Below, in pieces: positions 55,365-63,964 of a stretch of 64,000 bases of DNA. The stretch is from NCBI RefSeq assembly GCF_014192395.1, contig NZ_JACHXW010000005.1, positions 186,001 to 250,000 on the forward strand, in the 5' to 3' direction. A model generated the notes under the pieces. That model saw only the letters and a list, made by a program, of their open reading frames with translations. It made no database searches and had not been told where the DNA came from. Position numbers and translations under genes: made by a program. Source of the stretch: Paenibacillus endophyticus (lineage in GTDB: Bacteria > Bacillota > Bacilli > Paenibacillales > Paenibacillaceae). Numbering within the stretch: the first letter of the stretch is position 1; each line of letters opens with the position of its first letter.

Positions 55365-56411
55365 CTATTCCGGCAAAAATTCGTTCGTGAAAGCTTTCTC
55401 CGCCTCAAGCTCCTTCTCCAGCAGCTTGTGCTCAAACATCCAGCTTGCGTAGTTTTCCCATACGCTGAGCTTCTGCTCGCCCCAGCGCGGCGCATCATCC
55501 TGATATTTGGGACTTAGCCACTTTTGGCTAGCCCGCACGAGCTCCGCGTTCAAGTCCGGCTCGGCTTTAATCAGAATCTCCGCAGCCTCATCCGGATTGC
55601 CGATTGCGAACTGGTACCCCTTCGCCGCTCCAGCCGTAAACGCTTTGACAATATCCGGCTTATCCTTAATCATAGCTTCGCTTGTTGAAAGCACCGGTGT
55701 ATAATAATCCAGCTTGTCGCTGTAATCCGTCAAATATACCATGTTTATTTTCTCGCCGCGAAGCTCCGCCTCTACGCCTGTCCATGCATAATAAATCCAC
55801 GCAAAATCAATATCGCGCTTGACCGCCGTGAAAAAATCGCTGTCGCCGATGCTGATCATGTTGACCTTGCCCACATCAGCGCCCTTCTCCTGCATAAGCG
55901 ACTGAATGACAGCTTCCTCAACAGGAGCTCCCCACCCGCCGTAGGTTTTCCCTTCGAATTTCTCTGGCGAATCAATGCCCTTGGCTAGCGGCGATGCGAA
56001 GCCTGAAGTATTGTGCTGAATAACCGCTGCGAGCGATACGAGCGGCACGCCTGCGATCCGGGCCATCGTTATGGACTCTTGGTAGCTTACGCCGAACTGT
56101 ACGCTGCCTGATGCGACCATTTGATCGGCTCCGCTTTGGCCTGGCTGGATAATTTCAACATCAAGCCCCTGTTCTTTGAAAAAGCCTTTATCTCTAGCGA
56201 CATATAATCCGGTATGATTCGTGTTCGGCGTCCAGTCTAGAACAACCTGTACCTTCTCGAGCGGCTTGTCCGCCGTCCCGCCTTGCTCGTTTGGTTCCTC
56301 GCTTGCTGCCGGCGCATTACCGTTCGATCCGCAGCCTGCCAGCGCCAATACGATAACGAGCATGGCGCCTGCCATTCTCCACGACATTCTCCCTGCCTTT
56401 TTCAACATCAT
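55365..56411 (-). CDS. thiY: ABC transporter substrate-binding lipoprotein (ThiY/NMT1-like)
   Basis: A 348-residue lipoprotein: signal peptide ends LALAGCG. The NMT1/THI5-like domain has VVLDWTPNTNHTGLYVARDKG (DWTPNTNHTG is the precursor-binding signature), QPGQSGADQMVASGSVQFGV and FAWIYYAW. The family binds hydroxymethylpyrimidine or its formylamino form. First gene of the operon, 200 bases after the TPP riboswitch. Confidence 0.88.
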   Translation of the reverse strand: MMLKKAGRMSWRMAGAMLVIVLALAGCGSNGNAPAASEEPNEQGGTADKPLEKVQVVLDWTPNTNHTGLYVARDKGFFKEQGLDVEIIQPGQSGADQMVASGSVQFGVSYQESITMARIAGVPLVSLAAVIQHNTSGFASPLAKGIDSPEKFEGKTYGGWGAPVEEAVIQSLMQEKGADVGKVNMISIGDSDFFTAVKRDIDFAWIYYAWTGVEAELRGEKINMVYLTDYSDKLDYYTPVLSTSEAMIKDKPDIVKAFTAGAAKGYQFAIGNPDEAAEILIKAEPDLNAELVRASQKWLSPKYQDDAPRWGEQKLSVWENYASWMFEHKLLEKELEAEKAFTNEFLPE

Positions 56412-56503
56412 GATGTCTTTGTTCCCCTCTCATTGCTCCTATTTGTCTACCATGACGAATCCGCTTCATATCCGGTGCCCTAGCTGCGCCATACACTTGG
56501 CAA

Positions 56504-56537
56504 CAAAAAAAAGCGCCCTCCCAATCCGGAGGACGCC
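56504..56537 (-). terminator. Riboswitch-controlled terminator
   Basis: On the minus strand GCGTCCTCC pairs with GGAGGGCGC around GGATTG, followed by eight T. It lies between the TPP aptamer and the first gene, the expected expression platform for a transcription-terminating riboswitch. Confidence 0.85.
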
Positions 56538-56615
56538 ATATAATCGGCTGTGCAGCTGTTTGCAAACGGCCAATGCTCGATCTTCTCGATCCAGCCTGCC
56601 TGGCAAACAGAGCTT

Positions 56616-56710
56616 CTGTCCCTACGCTGGCATTATCCAGATCAGGTTTAACGGGTCGGAATTGTACTGCTAATCCCCTCTCAGCCGGCCTAACCAGCTC
56701 CCCGGAACAT
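56616..56710 (-). promoter_or_regulatory. TPP riboswitch (THI box)
   Basis: On the minus strand GGGGAGC, GGCTGAGAGG, GACCCGTTAAACCTGATCTGG and ATAATGCCAGCGTAGGGA appear in the right order; CTGAGA and ACCTGATCTGG are the invariant THI elements. It binds thiamine pyrophosphate and, with the terminator at 56504-56537, shuts off the operon when thiamine is plentiful. Confidence 0.96.
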
Positions 56711-56783
56711 ATTCGGTTACGTCAATACTTTCAATTGTATAGCAAAACCTATCATTACCGCTAGTTTTTTTTGAAAACCCTAA

Positions 56784-59123
56784 TCATCCGCCCTGCGGTC
56801 GTTTGTTCTTTCTGCATACCGCTACTATATACATCGGCTCCGCGCTCTTCAGCTCATGCAGCGGAATCAGCTCATGCGGGTTCCATTCCCGTTTGTGCAT
56901 AGCTGCCCGCCCAGCTGCCATACCGTGCGCTTCGCGCAGCCAACGCATCGTAGGAAACAAAGAATCATCATATATGTTTTGGCCGTATACAGCCTCAATA
57001 GCATAATACTGTACAAGCTCCCCAATCAGCTCGGTCGTTCGGTACTCGAAGCGGTGATGCTGGTTGAAGGGCATCTCTTCAAAATAAATCGGCGTATTCG
57101 TAACCGTGCGGTTCGGCGTCGATACGATAAACAAGCCGCCTTCTTTGAGTACGCGCGCCGATTCCTTTATCCATTCCGCTCCTACCTCAACATGCTCGAT
57201 TGTCTCGAAGGAAACAACCGCCTCGAAGGAATCATCCGCGTAAGGCAGCGCCAGCACATCCGCTTCTGCGAACGATACGCCGCTGCCGCCGTAGTCACGT
57301 TCCGCAAGCGCAAGCGACGCGCGGTCCACGTCGACGCCAACGACCTCCGCCGCTCCGGCCTGCTTCAACATCGCGCTGCCATACCCCGCTCCGCAAGCGG
57401 CATCCAGCACGCGCAGCCCCTTAACTAGCGGTCCGGCAAACGTATAGCGGCTCATATGCTCATGGTAGACGCTGCTGTAATCTTGTTTCACAGCTTGATT
57501 GACAACAAGACGCTCGCCCGTGAACATCACATCGTTCTGCTCAGCCAATGCGCCAGCCTCCTCTTGTGCAGGCAAGACCGGCTCTATTTCGTCCTGGCTG
57601 GTTCCTTCGGCGGAAGCGCTGTTTTTTACAGGCGGCTGCAGGCTCTCATCCACCGGTGCTTCCAATCTTTCATCCGCCGCAGAAGCGTCCTCCAACGGAG
57701 CGGGCACCACTGCCTGCCCTTCCTCGCCAGTCTCCTCCTGAGGAGCATTATGTGCGATGCGGCCGTACACAAGCAAATACGCGGCTGTCAGCTCATTCTT
57801 GATTGCTTCCCCCGTCAATTGATCAAGCATCCCGATAAAGGCTTGCTGATCCTCCGGTTTGTTCTCGGCAAGCGTAACCTTCACGTAAGCAAAGCCTGAT
57901 TTCACGAATAATTGGTGAACCTGCTGCAGCGTATACTGCATCGCTGCTTGTCGCTGCGCGTTGACGTTCGCGGGATCTAAATACTGCCTGATGTTCTTGT
58001 AATAAAAGCGGTTCGCAAAGCATCCCGCAATCCACCCGCCCGGCGCGAGCAATCCCACAAGCCGCTTCATCGCCTGCGGTGTCCCATACGCATGCGCGTC
58101 TCCGATGATGATTCCGCTCAATCCCTCTTCCGGCAGCAACCAATCCTCCGGCTCACTCGAGCGGAATACCGTAATGCCCGAGCCCTCGGCTACCTGTGCA
58201 GCCCGTTCATTCCGTTCCACGCCGAACCAGACTGCAGCGGGGAACTGCTTTTTCATATGAAGTATGGTCGCTCCGCAGCCGCAGCCAATTTCCAGAATCG
58301 CACACTCCTCGCGCTTGAAGCCATGGGACTCCCGCTGAATGACCTCGCTGAAATCCATTCGGATATGAGTAGCTTCTCCCGGATGAAAGCCCCACTTCGC
58401 GCTGAAAATCTTCGAGTTGTTCTCGAAGGTTTGCAGGTAGAGCTCAGGCTGCGCGCCAAAGGAAACACTTCCAAAATGGTGAATAAATGTATCGCCGCAC
58501 AGGATGAGCTTATACCCTGCAAGCCTCATCCGCAGACCATAATCGTCATCCTCGAAGTTTCCGATGCCGAAGCATTCGTCAAGCGGTCCGATTTGCTCTG
58601 TCGCCTCGCGCCGCATAAGCATGCAGTAACCAACCAGCTTTACGCGTTCTTCCCATTTCATGCGGTCTGGAATGGCATGCAGCGCGGAAGCGAACAGCTC
58701 CATTTCTTCAATCGTATGATACGTAATTGGAATCGTAGTCCAGTAGGAAGCCGAATTCGTAACGGGACTGACTGCCCCAATCCGGTCGTCGCTAAGCAAG
58801 CAGCGCTTCAAGCCGTCAAGCCAGCCCGGCGTGACAATCGTATCGTTATTAAGCAGCATGAGAAGTTGTCCCGAGGCTGCCGACATGCCTTGGTTGCAGC
58901 CTTTCGGAAACCCAGCGTTGCTGCTGTTTGCAATTAGAATGATATCGCTTTCGTTTTTGGCCCATTCCACCGTGCCGTCCGTCGATGCGTTGTCGACAAT
59001 AATCAGCTCATAGCAGCCCTGCTGCGTATGGCGCCGAATGCTCTCCACGCATTGCTTCGTATATTCAAGCTTATTGTAAGTAACAAGGATAATGCTTGTT
59101 ATGCTTCTGCCGGCATCGCTCAC
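56784..59123 (-). CDS. Glycosyltransferase family 2 fused to two methyltransferase domains
   Basis: A 779-residue modular protein. Residues 1-245 are a GT2 domain: SIILVTYNKLEYTKQCVESI, IIVDNASTDGTVEWA, LMLLNNDTIVTPGWLDGL (D-x-D-like site) and GNFEDDDYGLRMRLAG. Residues 270-430 are a first class-I methyltransferase (CAILEIGCGCGATILHM). After a Glu/Ala-rich linker (about 470-540), residues 555-740 are a second methyltransferase (VLDAACGAGYGSAMLKQAG, FEAVVSFETIEHVEVG). It probably builds a methylated glycan, perhaps a spore or surface sugar. GTG at 59123 is preferred because GAGGGGG is correctly placed. Confidence 0.85.
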   Translation of the reverse strand: MSDAGRSITSIILVTYNKLEYTKQCVESIRRHTQQGCYELIIVDNASTDGTVEWAKNESDIILIANSSNAGFPKGCNQGMSAASGQLLMLLNNDTIVTPGWLDGLKRCLLSDDRIGAVSPVTNSASYWTTIPITYHTIEEMELFASALHAIPDRMKWEERVKLVGYCMLMRREATEQIGPLDECFGIGNFEDDDYGLRMRLAGYKLILCGDTFIHHFGSVSFGAQPELYLQTFENNSKIFSAKWGFHPGEATHIRMDFSEVIQRESHGFKREECAILEIGCGCGATILHMKKQFPAAVWFGVERNERAAQVAEGSGITVFRSSEPEDWLLPEEGLSGIIIGDAHAYGTPQAMKRLVGLLAPGGWIAGCFANRFYYKNIRQYLDPANVNAQRQAAMQYTLQQVHQLFVKSGFAYVKVTLAENKPEDQQAFIGMLDQLTGEAIKNELTAAYLLVYGRIAHNAPQEETGEEGQAVVPAPLEDASAADERLEAPVDESLQPPVKNSASAEGTSQDEIEPVLPAQEEAGALAEQNDVMFTGERLVVNQAVKQDYSSVYHEHMSRYTFAGPLVKGLRVLDAACGAGYGSAMLKQAGAAEVVGVDVDRASLALAERDYGGSGVSFAEADVLALPYADDSFEAVVSFETIEHVEVGAEWIKESARVLKEGGLFIVSTPNRTVTNTPIYFEEMPFNQHHRFEYRTTELIGELVQYYAIEAVYGQNIYDDSLFPTMRWLREAHGMAAGRAAMHKREWNPHELIPLHELKSAEPMYIVAVCRKNKRPQGG

Positions 59124-59216
59124 GCGTATCCCCCTCAAGCTATCGTAAACCGCTCACCATTCCTTAAAATATGTCGGAAACTCCCTATCGGTGAGAAACT
59201 CATGACAGCTGCAAGC

Positions 59217-60299
59217 TTATCCGGCAGACTTGTATTTCTTCCTCAGTCCTACAACAAGCATAAGCAGCGGCAGCACGATCTGAAATAACGGAACGATCTT
59301 GAGCGTAATATCAAGCCCGATCCAAAGGTGGTACGTATTGTTGGTCTCCAGAAACGAAGACGCATAAATGACAAGCCCTACGGGCAGCACGCAAAAACGG
59401 TAGGCAATGCCCGTCACGGCTTTCAGCGTAAATACCGCTGCCATGTACAAGGCTGTCATCTTTACGTAGAGACCGATAAACAGCAGCAGCGTCACGATGA
59501 CGTCAAGCCGCTCAAGGATGTTGGCAAGTCGAATCATTTGAACGACCTCCAGCAGCGGAAGTGCGCTTAATGCGGCCAGCTCCGGCCCAAGTACACACAG
59601 TACGAGCACATTCATGAGGATCAGAAAGATAGAAACGCCAATGTAAGCCCAGTAGGATACGCGCCCGATTACTTTTTTCTCGCTCACATGCTTCCAGAAA
59701 ACGAAAAAAATAACCATTTGACCAAACGGGAAGGAGAGCAGGTCAGGAAAGGCCGATTTCATGACCGGCCCTATCCCATTCTCTAATATGGGCAGCAACT
59801 GCATGAGTTTAGGCAGCCTTGCAATAAAAAGCAGCAAAATGAGAAACGCGTAGCTAAGCGCTACAATAGGGAACAGCAGCTGCACTACGCGCACGAATAC
59901 CTCAAGCCCCTTGCTGACCGTATAGGCCGCAGCGCTTATGATCAGCAGCATGACGATCCACTTCGGCGTAAAGGTCAGCAGCGCCATCATCGTAAGCTCG
60001 CCTACGTCCCGTACATTGCGCATGGACTCATAGGCAAACCAAAGTGCATGCAAGCCACCGATAAAGCCGCCGATCCAGCGGCCGAAATGCATGGTATACA
60101 GCTCAGCAAGCTCCGCCTCAGGCGCGCGTTTTTGTATACGCACATACATAAACGTAAGCAGCAGTCCGGCAACCGCAGCGGCAGACATTGCCAGCCAAGC
60201 GTCTTGCTTAGCTTTAATTCCGAGCTCGAACAAGGGGGTGCTGCCGATCAAAAAGATAATAATCAATATCGAGAGCTGGTTTTTTCCGATCTGCTGCAT
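59217..60299 (-). CDS. Spore germination permease GerB-type
   Basis: A 360-residue integral membrane protein of the GerAB/ArcD/ProY family (amino-acid permease fold), about ten helices. The germinant-binding subunit of the spore receptor in the inner membrane. Opens MQQIGKNQLSILIIIFLIGS, as is typical. GGAAGGAG precedes the ATG. Third gene of the A-C-B operon. Confidence 0.92.
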   Translation of the reverse strand: MQQIGKNQLSILIIIFLIGSTPLFELGIKAKQDAWLAMSAAAVAGLLLTFMYVRIQKRAPEAELAELYTMHFGRWIGGFIGGLHALWFAYESMRNVRDVGELTMMALLTFTPKWIVMLLIISAAAYTVSKGLEVFVRVVQLLFPIVALSYAFLILLLFIARLPKLMQLLPILENGIGPVMKSAFPDLLSFPFGQMVIFFVFWKHVSEKKVIGRVSYWAYIGVSIFLILMNVLVLCVLGPELAALSALPLLEVVQMIRLANILERLDVIVTLLLFIGLYVKMTALYMAAVFTLKAVTGIAYRFCVLPVGLVIYASSFLETNNTYHLWIGLDITLKIVPLFQIVLPLLMLVVGLRKKYKSAG

Positions 60300-60315
60300 A
60301 CGATCTCCTTCCCGC

Positions 60316-61524
60316 TTACTTGCCGCCTTTTTTCTGCTCCTTCTTAAATCCGCTTCCGCTCATGCCCGTCGAGTTGATTTTCACCTTAACCGACAGCTTC
60401 ACTTCCGTATCTGAAAACATTTCCGGCCAGCTGTCGGAGATCTGGGACCACTCTTTCGGGTACTTCTTATGGATGGTATTCCCGAATCCGACCACGTCCG
60501 CTTTTTGTCTCCGAACAGCCTTCCAGCCTTGCTCCATAATAGAAGAAATCTCGCCCTCGATAAGCTTCTCGACCTTCTCGACCTGCTTTGGCTTAGACAA
60601 ATCACCCTCGCAATTGTACTCCATCAGCGTCCCAACGGCGCTCGCCTCGATCTGCATCACCCATTTGCCGTTTGACTGCCGGGGGTGCTGCTCCGTCTTG
60701 GCATGCGTAATTCGAATAGACGAGCTTTTGGGGCCATTTCCATCCTCATTGCAGGCAAATGGAATGGTCGTTTTTTTCACATGGTTGCTGAGCCACATCA
60801 CACCTTGGCTCTCCTCGTTATTAATCCACCCGACCAGCTTATCGCCTGCAATCAACGCGAGCTCAGACAAACGCACCTTGCTTGGCGTGCTCGTATGCGT
60901 CAGCTGCTCGGCACGCTCCACGTTCTCATTCGCGCCCGAGACGGTTAAGCCTGGGAGGCCGGTCGCATGGGTTGTCCCGAGCAAATCGAGCAGCACCTGA
61001 TGCACCGTCATCTGGCGGAAGGTCGAGCTGTTCATTTCCTCATTGGTAATCATCCGCTGAATGGCTGCACCCGGAATTTTCTCAAGCGGAATAAGCTGCT
61101 CCAGCATCCGGCGCGCGCTGCCTTTGGACAGGTAGACGCTTACCGTCTCACGGGAATCATGGTTGCGCAGATACGTATCCAAGAACGGTCCCAGCCCTTT
61201 TCGCGCAGCCTCCTGTCCAATAATGACGATCTGGGTGTGGGAGAAATACAGCCGCCGCGAGGTCTCTTGACTTGCCTTGCTGACTGCGCTGCGAAAGCTT
61301 TCACCCTTTGTCGAGAATACGTTTACCGCTGCGGAGTTGCCGGCAGCGCTTTGACTGGAGATGGCCTGCGGAATAACCACTTGATACGACAGCACCCAAT
61401 TTCCATCCTTCCAGTCGATGCCCGTTGCGGAAATGACCGCAATATCGTTCAGCTCCACGCGATTCCAGCAGCCCGTCATGAGCAAGCATGCAAGCAGCGG
61501 CAGCAGCAGCCTCCATTTGTTCAT
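60316..61524 (-). CDS. Spore germination lipoprotein GerC-type
   Basis: A 402-residue Ger(x)C family lipoprotein. Signal peptide LLPLLACLLMTGC gives the lipobox; WNRVELNDIAVISATGIDW follows, the usual family start. LEKIPGAAIQRMITNEEMN is in the middle. Needs diacylglycerol attachment to function in other Bacillales. It lies 17 bases after the A gene. Confidence 0.92.
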   Translation of the reverse strand: MNKWRLLLPLLACLLMTGCWNRVELNDIAVISATGIDWKDGNWVLSYQVVIPQAISSQSAAGNSAAVNVFSTKGESFRSAVSKASQETSRRLYFSHTQIVIIGQEAARKGLGPFLDTYLRNHDSRETVSVYLSKGSARRMLEQLIPLEKIPGAAIQRMITNEEMNSSTFRQMTVHQVLLDLLGTTHATGLPGLTVSGANENVERAEQLTHTSTPSKVRLSELALIAGDKLVGWINNEESQGVMWLSNHVKKTTIPFACNEDGNGPKSSSIRITHAKTEQHPRQSNGKWVMQIEASAVGTLMEYNCEGDLSKPKQVEKVEKLIEGEISSIMEQGWKAVRRQKADVVGFGNTIHKKYPKEWSQISDSWPEMFSDTEVKLSVKVKINSTGMSGSGFKKEQKKGGK

Positions 61525-61541
61525 TGACGTCTCTCCTCCCG

Positions 61542-63089
61542 TTACGCTTTGTCAGAATGGCGCTGTGCCGGCGGTTTTTTCCCGTTTGGCCTGCGTTTTG
61601 GATTTCTTAAGTTCAAATCAAGCGGACGAAGCACGATAGCCCACCAAGGCATCCTTATGAAAACATCCCTCCACGGTCCCTGTTTCGTAGGGCCAGGCGC
61701 CATTGGCGACATGTAAGGCACGCCGAAGGATCGCAGCGAAGCAAGATGAATGAGCATGAACAGCACGGATATGAATATGCCGAAAAATCCGAACATGCCT
61801 GCCATGATCATGAAGAGAAAACGTATGATTCGGGAGGTCGCCGCCATATTGAATTCCGGCATAACGAAATTCGAAATGGCCGTGAAGGACACGATGATAA
61901 CCATTCCTGCCGATACAATGCCCGCCTGCACCGCTGACTGTCCGAGAACGAGAGCCCCCACGATCGAAATAGCGGGGCCGATCGCCCGCGGCATTCGCAG
62001 CCCCGCCTCACGCAGCACCTCGAACGTCAGTTCCATCAAAAGCGCTTCGACTAAACCAGGGAACGGAATGCCTTCTCGCTGGGCCGACAGGCTGATCAGC
62101 AGCGTAGTCGGGAGCATCTCCTGATGGAAGGTCGTTACGGCGATATAAAGAGCAGGAAGAACGATCGAAATCACATACGCTCCATAACGAATCATGCGTA
62201 CAAACGTGGCAATATCAAATCTTTGATAATAATCCTCTGGCGATTGGAAGAAGGTGAAAAAAGTTGTCGGCGCCATCAATGCCATCGGCGATCCATCCAC
62301 CATAACTGCCACTCTTCCTTCTAGAAGCGCAGCCGCAACCGTATCCGGCCGCTCTGAATTGAGGAGCGTGGGAAATAGTGTAAAGGTCTCGTCTTGAATG
62401 AATTCCTCGATATAGCCGCTCTCGAGCACGCCGTCAATATCAATATCCGCCAAGCGGCGGTAAACCTCTTTCACAATGCCTTCGTCCGCAATGCCGTGCA
62501 AATACAAAACAGCTACATTCGTATGGGTTTGCCGACCGATCTTATGCATTTGTACATGCAGATCGGATGAGCGGATAATTCGTCTAATCAAGCTTATATT
62601 CGTCCTTACATTTTCTACGAAGCCATGCTGCGGCCCCCGAATAACCGTTTGGGTTTGCGGAATGGTCACGCTCCGCTGCTCGCCGCCATTCACATCCGCC
62701 GTCAATGCCGCCGCGCTTCCATCCGCCATAATGACGCATAAGCCATCTGTCAAATATTGAAGCGCCTGCTCCAGGCCTTCGATAACCTGCACCGACCCGA
62801 TGGACACGACACAGCTGCGGAGCGCCTCCAGCAGCTTGGCGCCTTTCACGTACGCATGCGGGGGCAGCTTCATCGACATTAACGGCTCCATGACACTTTC
62901 GTTGACGGTCTCTGAATCAACGATTCCGTCTATATAAATGATCGCGACCTCGCGGTCTGGAGCCGCATCGCTGCGAAACATCCGAATGACGATATCAGTG
63001 CTGCCTCCGAAGCGATTCCGAATCGTCTCGACGTTTGCATGCAGCGATGGACTAAACGGCGTGAACTCTCCAGCGTTTTGTATGTTCAT
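61542..63089 (-). CDS. Spore germination protein GerA-type
   Basis: A 515-residue receptor A subunit. Hydrophilic N-terminal part (about 1-290: VIRMFRSDAAPDREVAIIYIDGI), then five or so membrane helices (about 300-450: FFTFFQSPEDYYQRFDIA, LPALYIAVTTFHQEMLPTTLL, EGIPFPGLVEALLMELTFE). I chose the ATG at 63089 with AAAGGTG upstream; the frame extends 22 codons further but those starts lack ribosome sites. First gene of the operon. Confidence 0.92.
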   Translation of the reverse strand: MNIQNAGEFTPFSPSLHANVETIRNRFGGSTDIVIRMFRSDAAPDREVAIIYIDGIVDSETVNESVMEPLMSMKLPPHAYVKGAKLLEALRSCVVSIGSVQVIEGLEQALQYLTDGLCVIMADGSAAALTADVNGGEQRSVTIPQTQTVIRGPQHGFVENVRTNISLIRRIIRSSDLHVQMHKIGRQTHTNVAVLYLHGIADEGIVKEVYRRLADIDIDGVLESGYIEEFIQDETFTLFPTLLNSERPDTVAAALLEGRVAVMVDGSPMALMAPTTFFTFFQSPEDYYQRFDIATFVRMIRYGAYVISIVLPALYIAVTTFHQEMLPTTLLISLSAQREGIPFPGLVEALLMELTFEVLREAGLRMPRAIGPAISIVGALVLGQSAVQAGIVSAGMVIIVSFTAISNFVMPEFNMAATSRIIRFLFMIMAGMFGFFGIFISVLFMLIHLASLRSFGVPYMSPMAPGPTKQGPWRDVFIRMPWWAIVLRPLDLNLRNPKRRPNGKKPPAQRHSDKA

Positions 63090-63165
63090 AACGGCACCTT
63101 TCGTTTCCATGTTGCTTCTATTTTGGCGCATTATGGGTTTAAATATGTACGGCATATTCGGTACG

Positions 63166-63210
63166 CAGAGGAAAGCGGGCAGTTCTGAGTGGACTGCCCG
63201 CTTTCCTCTG
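63166..63210. repeat. 18-bp perfect inverted repeat upstream of gerA
   Basis: CAGAGGAAAGCGGGCAGT pairs with ACTGCCCGCTTTCCTCTG around a 9-base loop. Outer sequences GCATAT and ATATGC (63152-63157, 63217-63222) extend the symmetry. No T-run follows on either strand and no gene ends here, so it is not a simple terminator. It lies in the leader or promoter of the gerA operon. The rest of 63090-63420 holds only the divergent promoters. Confidence 0.7.
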
Positions 63211-63363
63211 TATCGTATATGCGCTTCCGTTCATCTATTCCAGATCCATCCCTCTTCCCTTTCAACATTAAAAATAGTATAGAGGCGTACATCGTCTCTA
63301 GGTCCCTCATTCGCCGAACCACCAGTTGATGTAAGAAATAACCACAAAAACCCTGTAGCATAA

Positions 63364-63399
63364 GAACGGGTGTTCTGTATATAATAGGAACAAACGTTC
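63364..63399 (+). promoter_or_regulatory. Two perfect LexA boxes flanking a -10
   Basis: GAAC-GGGT-GTTC at 63364-63375 and GAAC-AAAC-GTTC at 63388-63399 both match GAAC-N4-GTTC exactly, with TATAAT at 63380-63385 between them. This is an SOS-regulated promoter for the two genes that follow. Confidence 0.85.
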
Positions 63400-63420
63400 T
63401 TGTGATAAAGGAGGCGCATC

Positions 63421-63630
63421 ATGGCATTGGTTCAATGGTTCAATAAGGTCGGTTGTGTCGTTGCTATTATTTATATATGCAAAAAGGGGGCTGTTACGAA
63501 GCGGAGAATACGGATTCTTGCTGTCAGAGAAGGCCATATCCGCGCTTTTTGCATCGACTCAGGCGCCCAGCGCGTCTTTCTCACGGCAAATATATTAGCC
63601 GCGGAGCTGGTGAGCCGTGATGCCTCTTAA
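63421..63630 (+). CDS. Small WYL-like protein (copy 3 of 3, SOS-regulated)
   Basis: A 69-residue protein MALVQWFNKVGCVVAIIYICK, then RRIRILAVREGHIRAFCIDS and AQRVFLTANILAAELV. It shares V-x-I-I-Y, R-x-I, V-R-x-G-x-I-R-A-F-C and R-V-F...E-L-V with 43896-44090. AAAGGAGG precedes the ATG. It overlaps the polymerase gene by 11 bases, a layout that implies tight co-expression. Confidence 0.75.
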   Translation: MALVQWFNKVGCVVAIIYICKKGAVTKRRIRILAVREGHIRAFCIDSGAQRVFLTANILAAELVSRDAS

Positions 63631-63964
63631 TAAAGTCATTATGCTCGCGGACTGCCAATCCTTTTATGCATCCGTCGAGAAGGCTGATCATCCGGAGTAC
63701 CGAGACCGGCCGCTCGTCGTGGCAGGCGATCCTGAGCGCCGTTCTGGCATTATTCTAGCGGCTTGCCCCATCGCCAAAGATTTCGGGGTCACGACCGCGG
63801 AGCGGCTTGGGGACTCCCTTGCCAAATGTCCGGACTTGGTGATCATCAAGCCGCGAATGCAGCTCTATATCGATATTTCGATGCGGATTACGAACATTTA
63901 CCAGTCCTACACCGACCTCGTTGAGCCGTATTCGATCGATGTTCTGTTATCATATTGTCAATGA
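63620..63964 (+). pseudogene. UvrX/YqjW-type Y-family DNA polymerase, interrupted at its active site
   Basis: The N-terminal 107 codons are a Y-family polymerase: MLADCQSFYASVEKADHPEY carries the first catalytic Asp, then DRPLVVAGDPERRSGIILAACPIAK and FGVTTAERLGDSLAKCPDLV, and VEPYSID. The family continues SIDE-QF-LDVTG, but here the sequence changes after the GAT at 63938-63940 to VLLSYCQ and a stop. The broken product lacks the catalytic Glu and the rest of the palm. An intact frame resumes, if at all, right of the window. ATG at 63620 or GTG at 63617. Confidence 0.85.
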
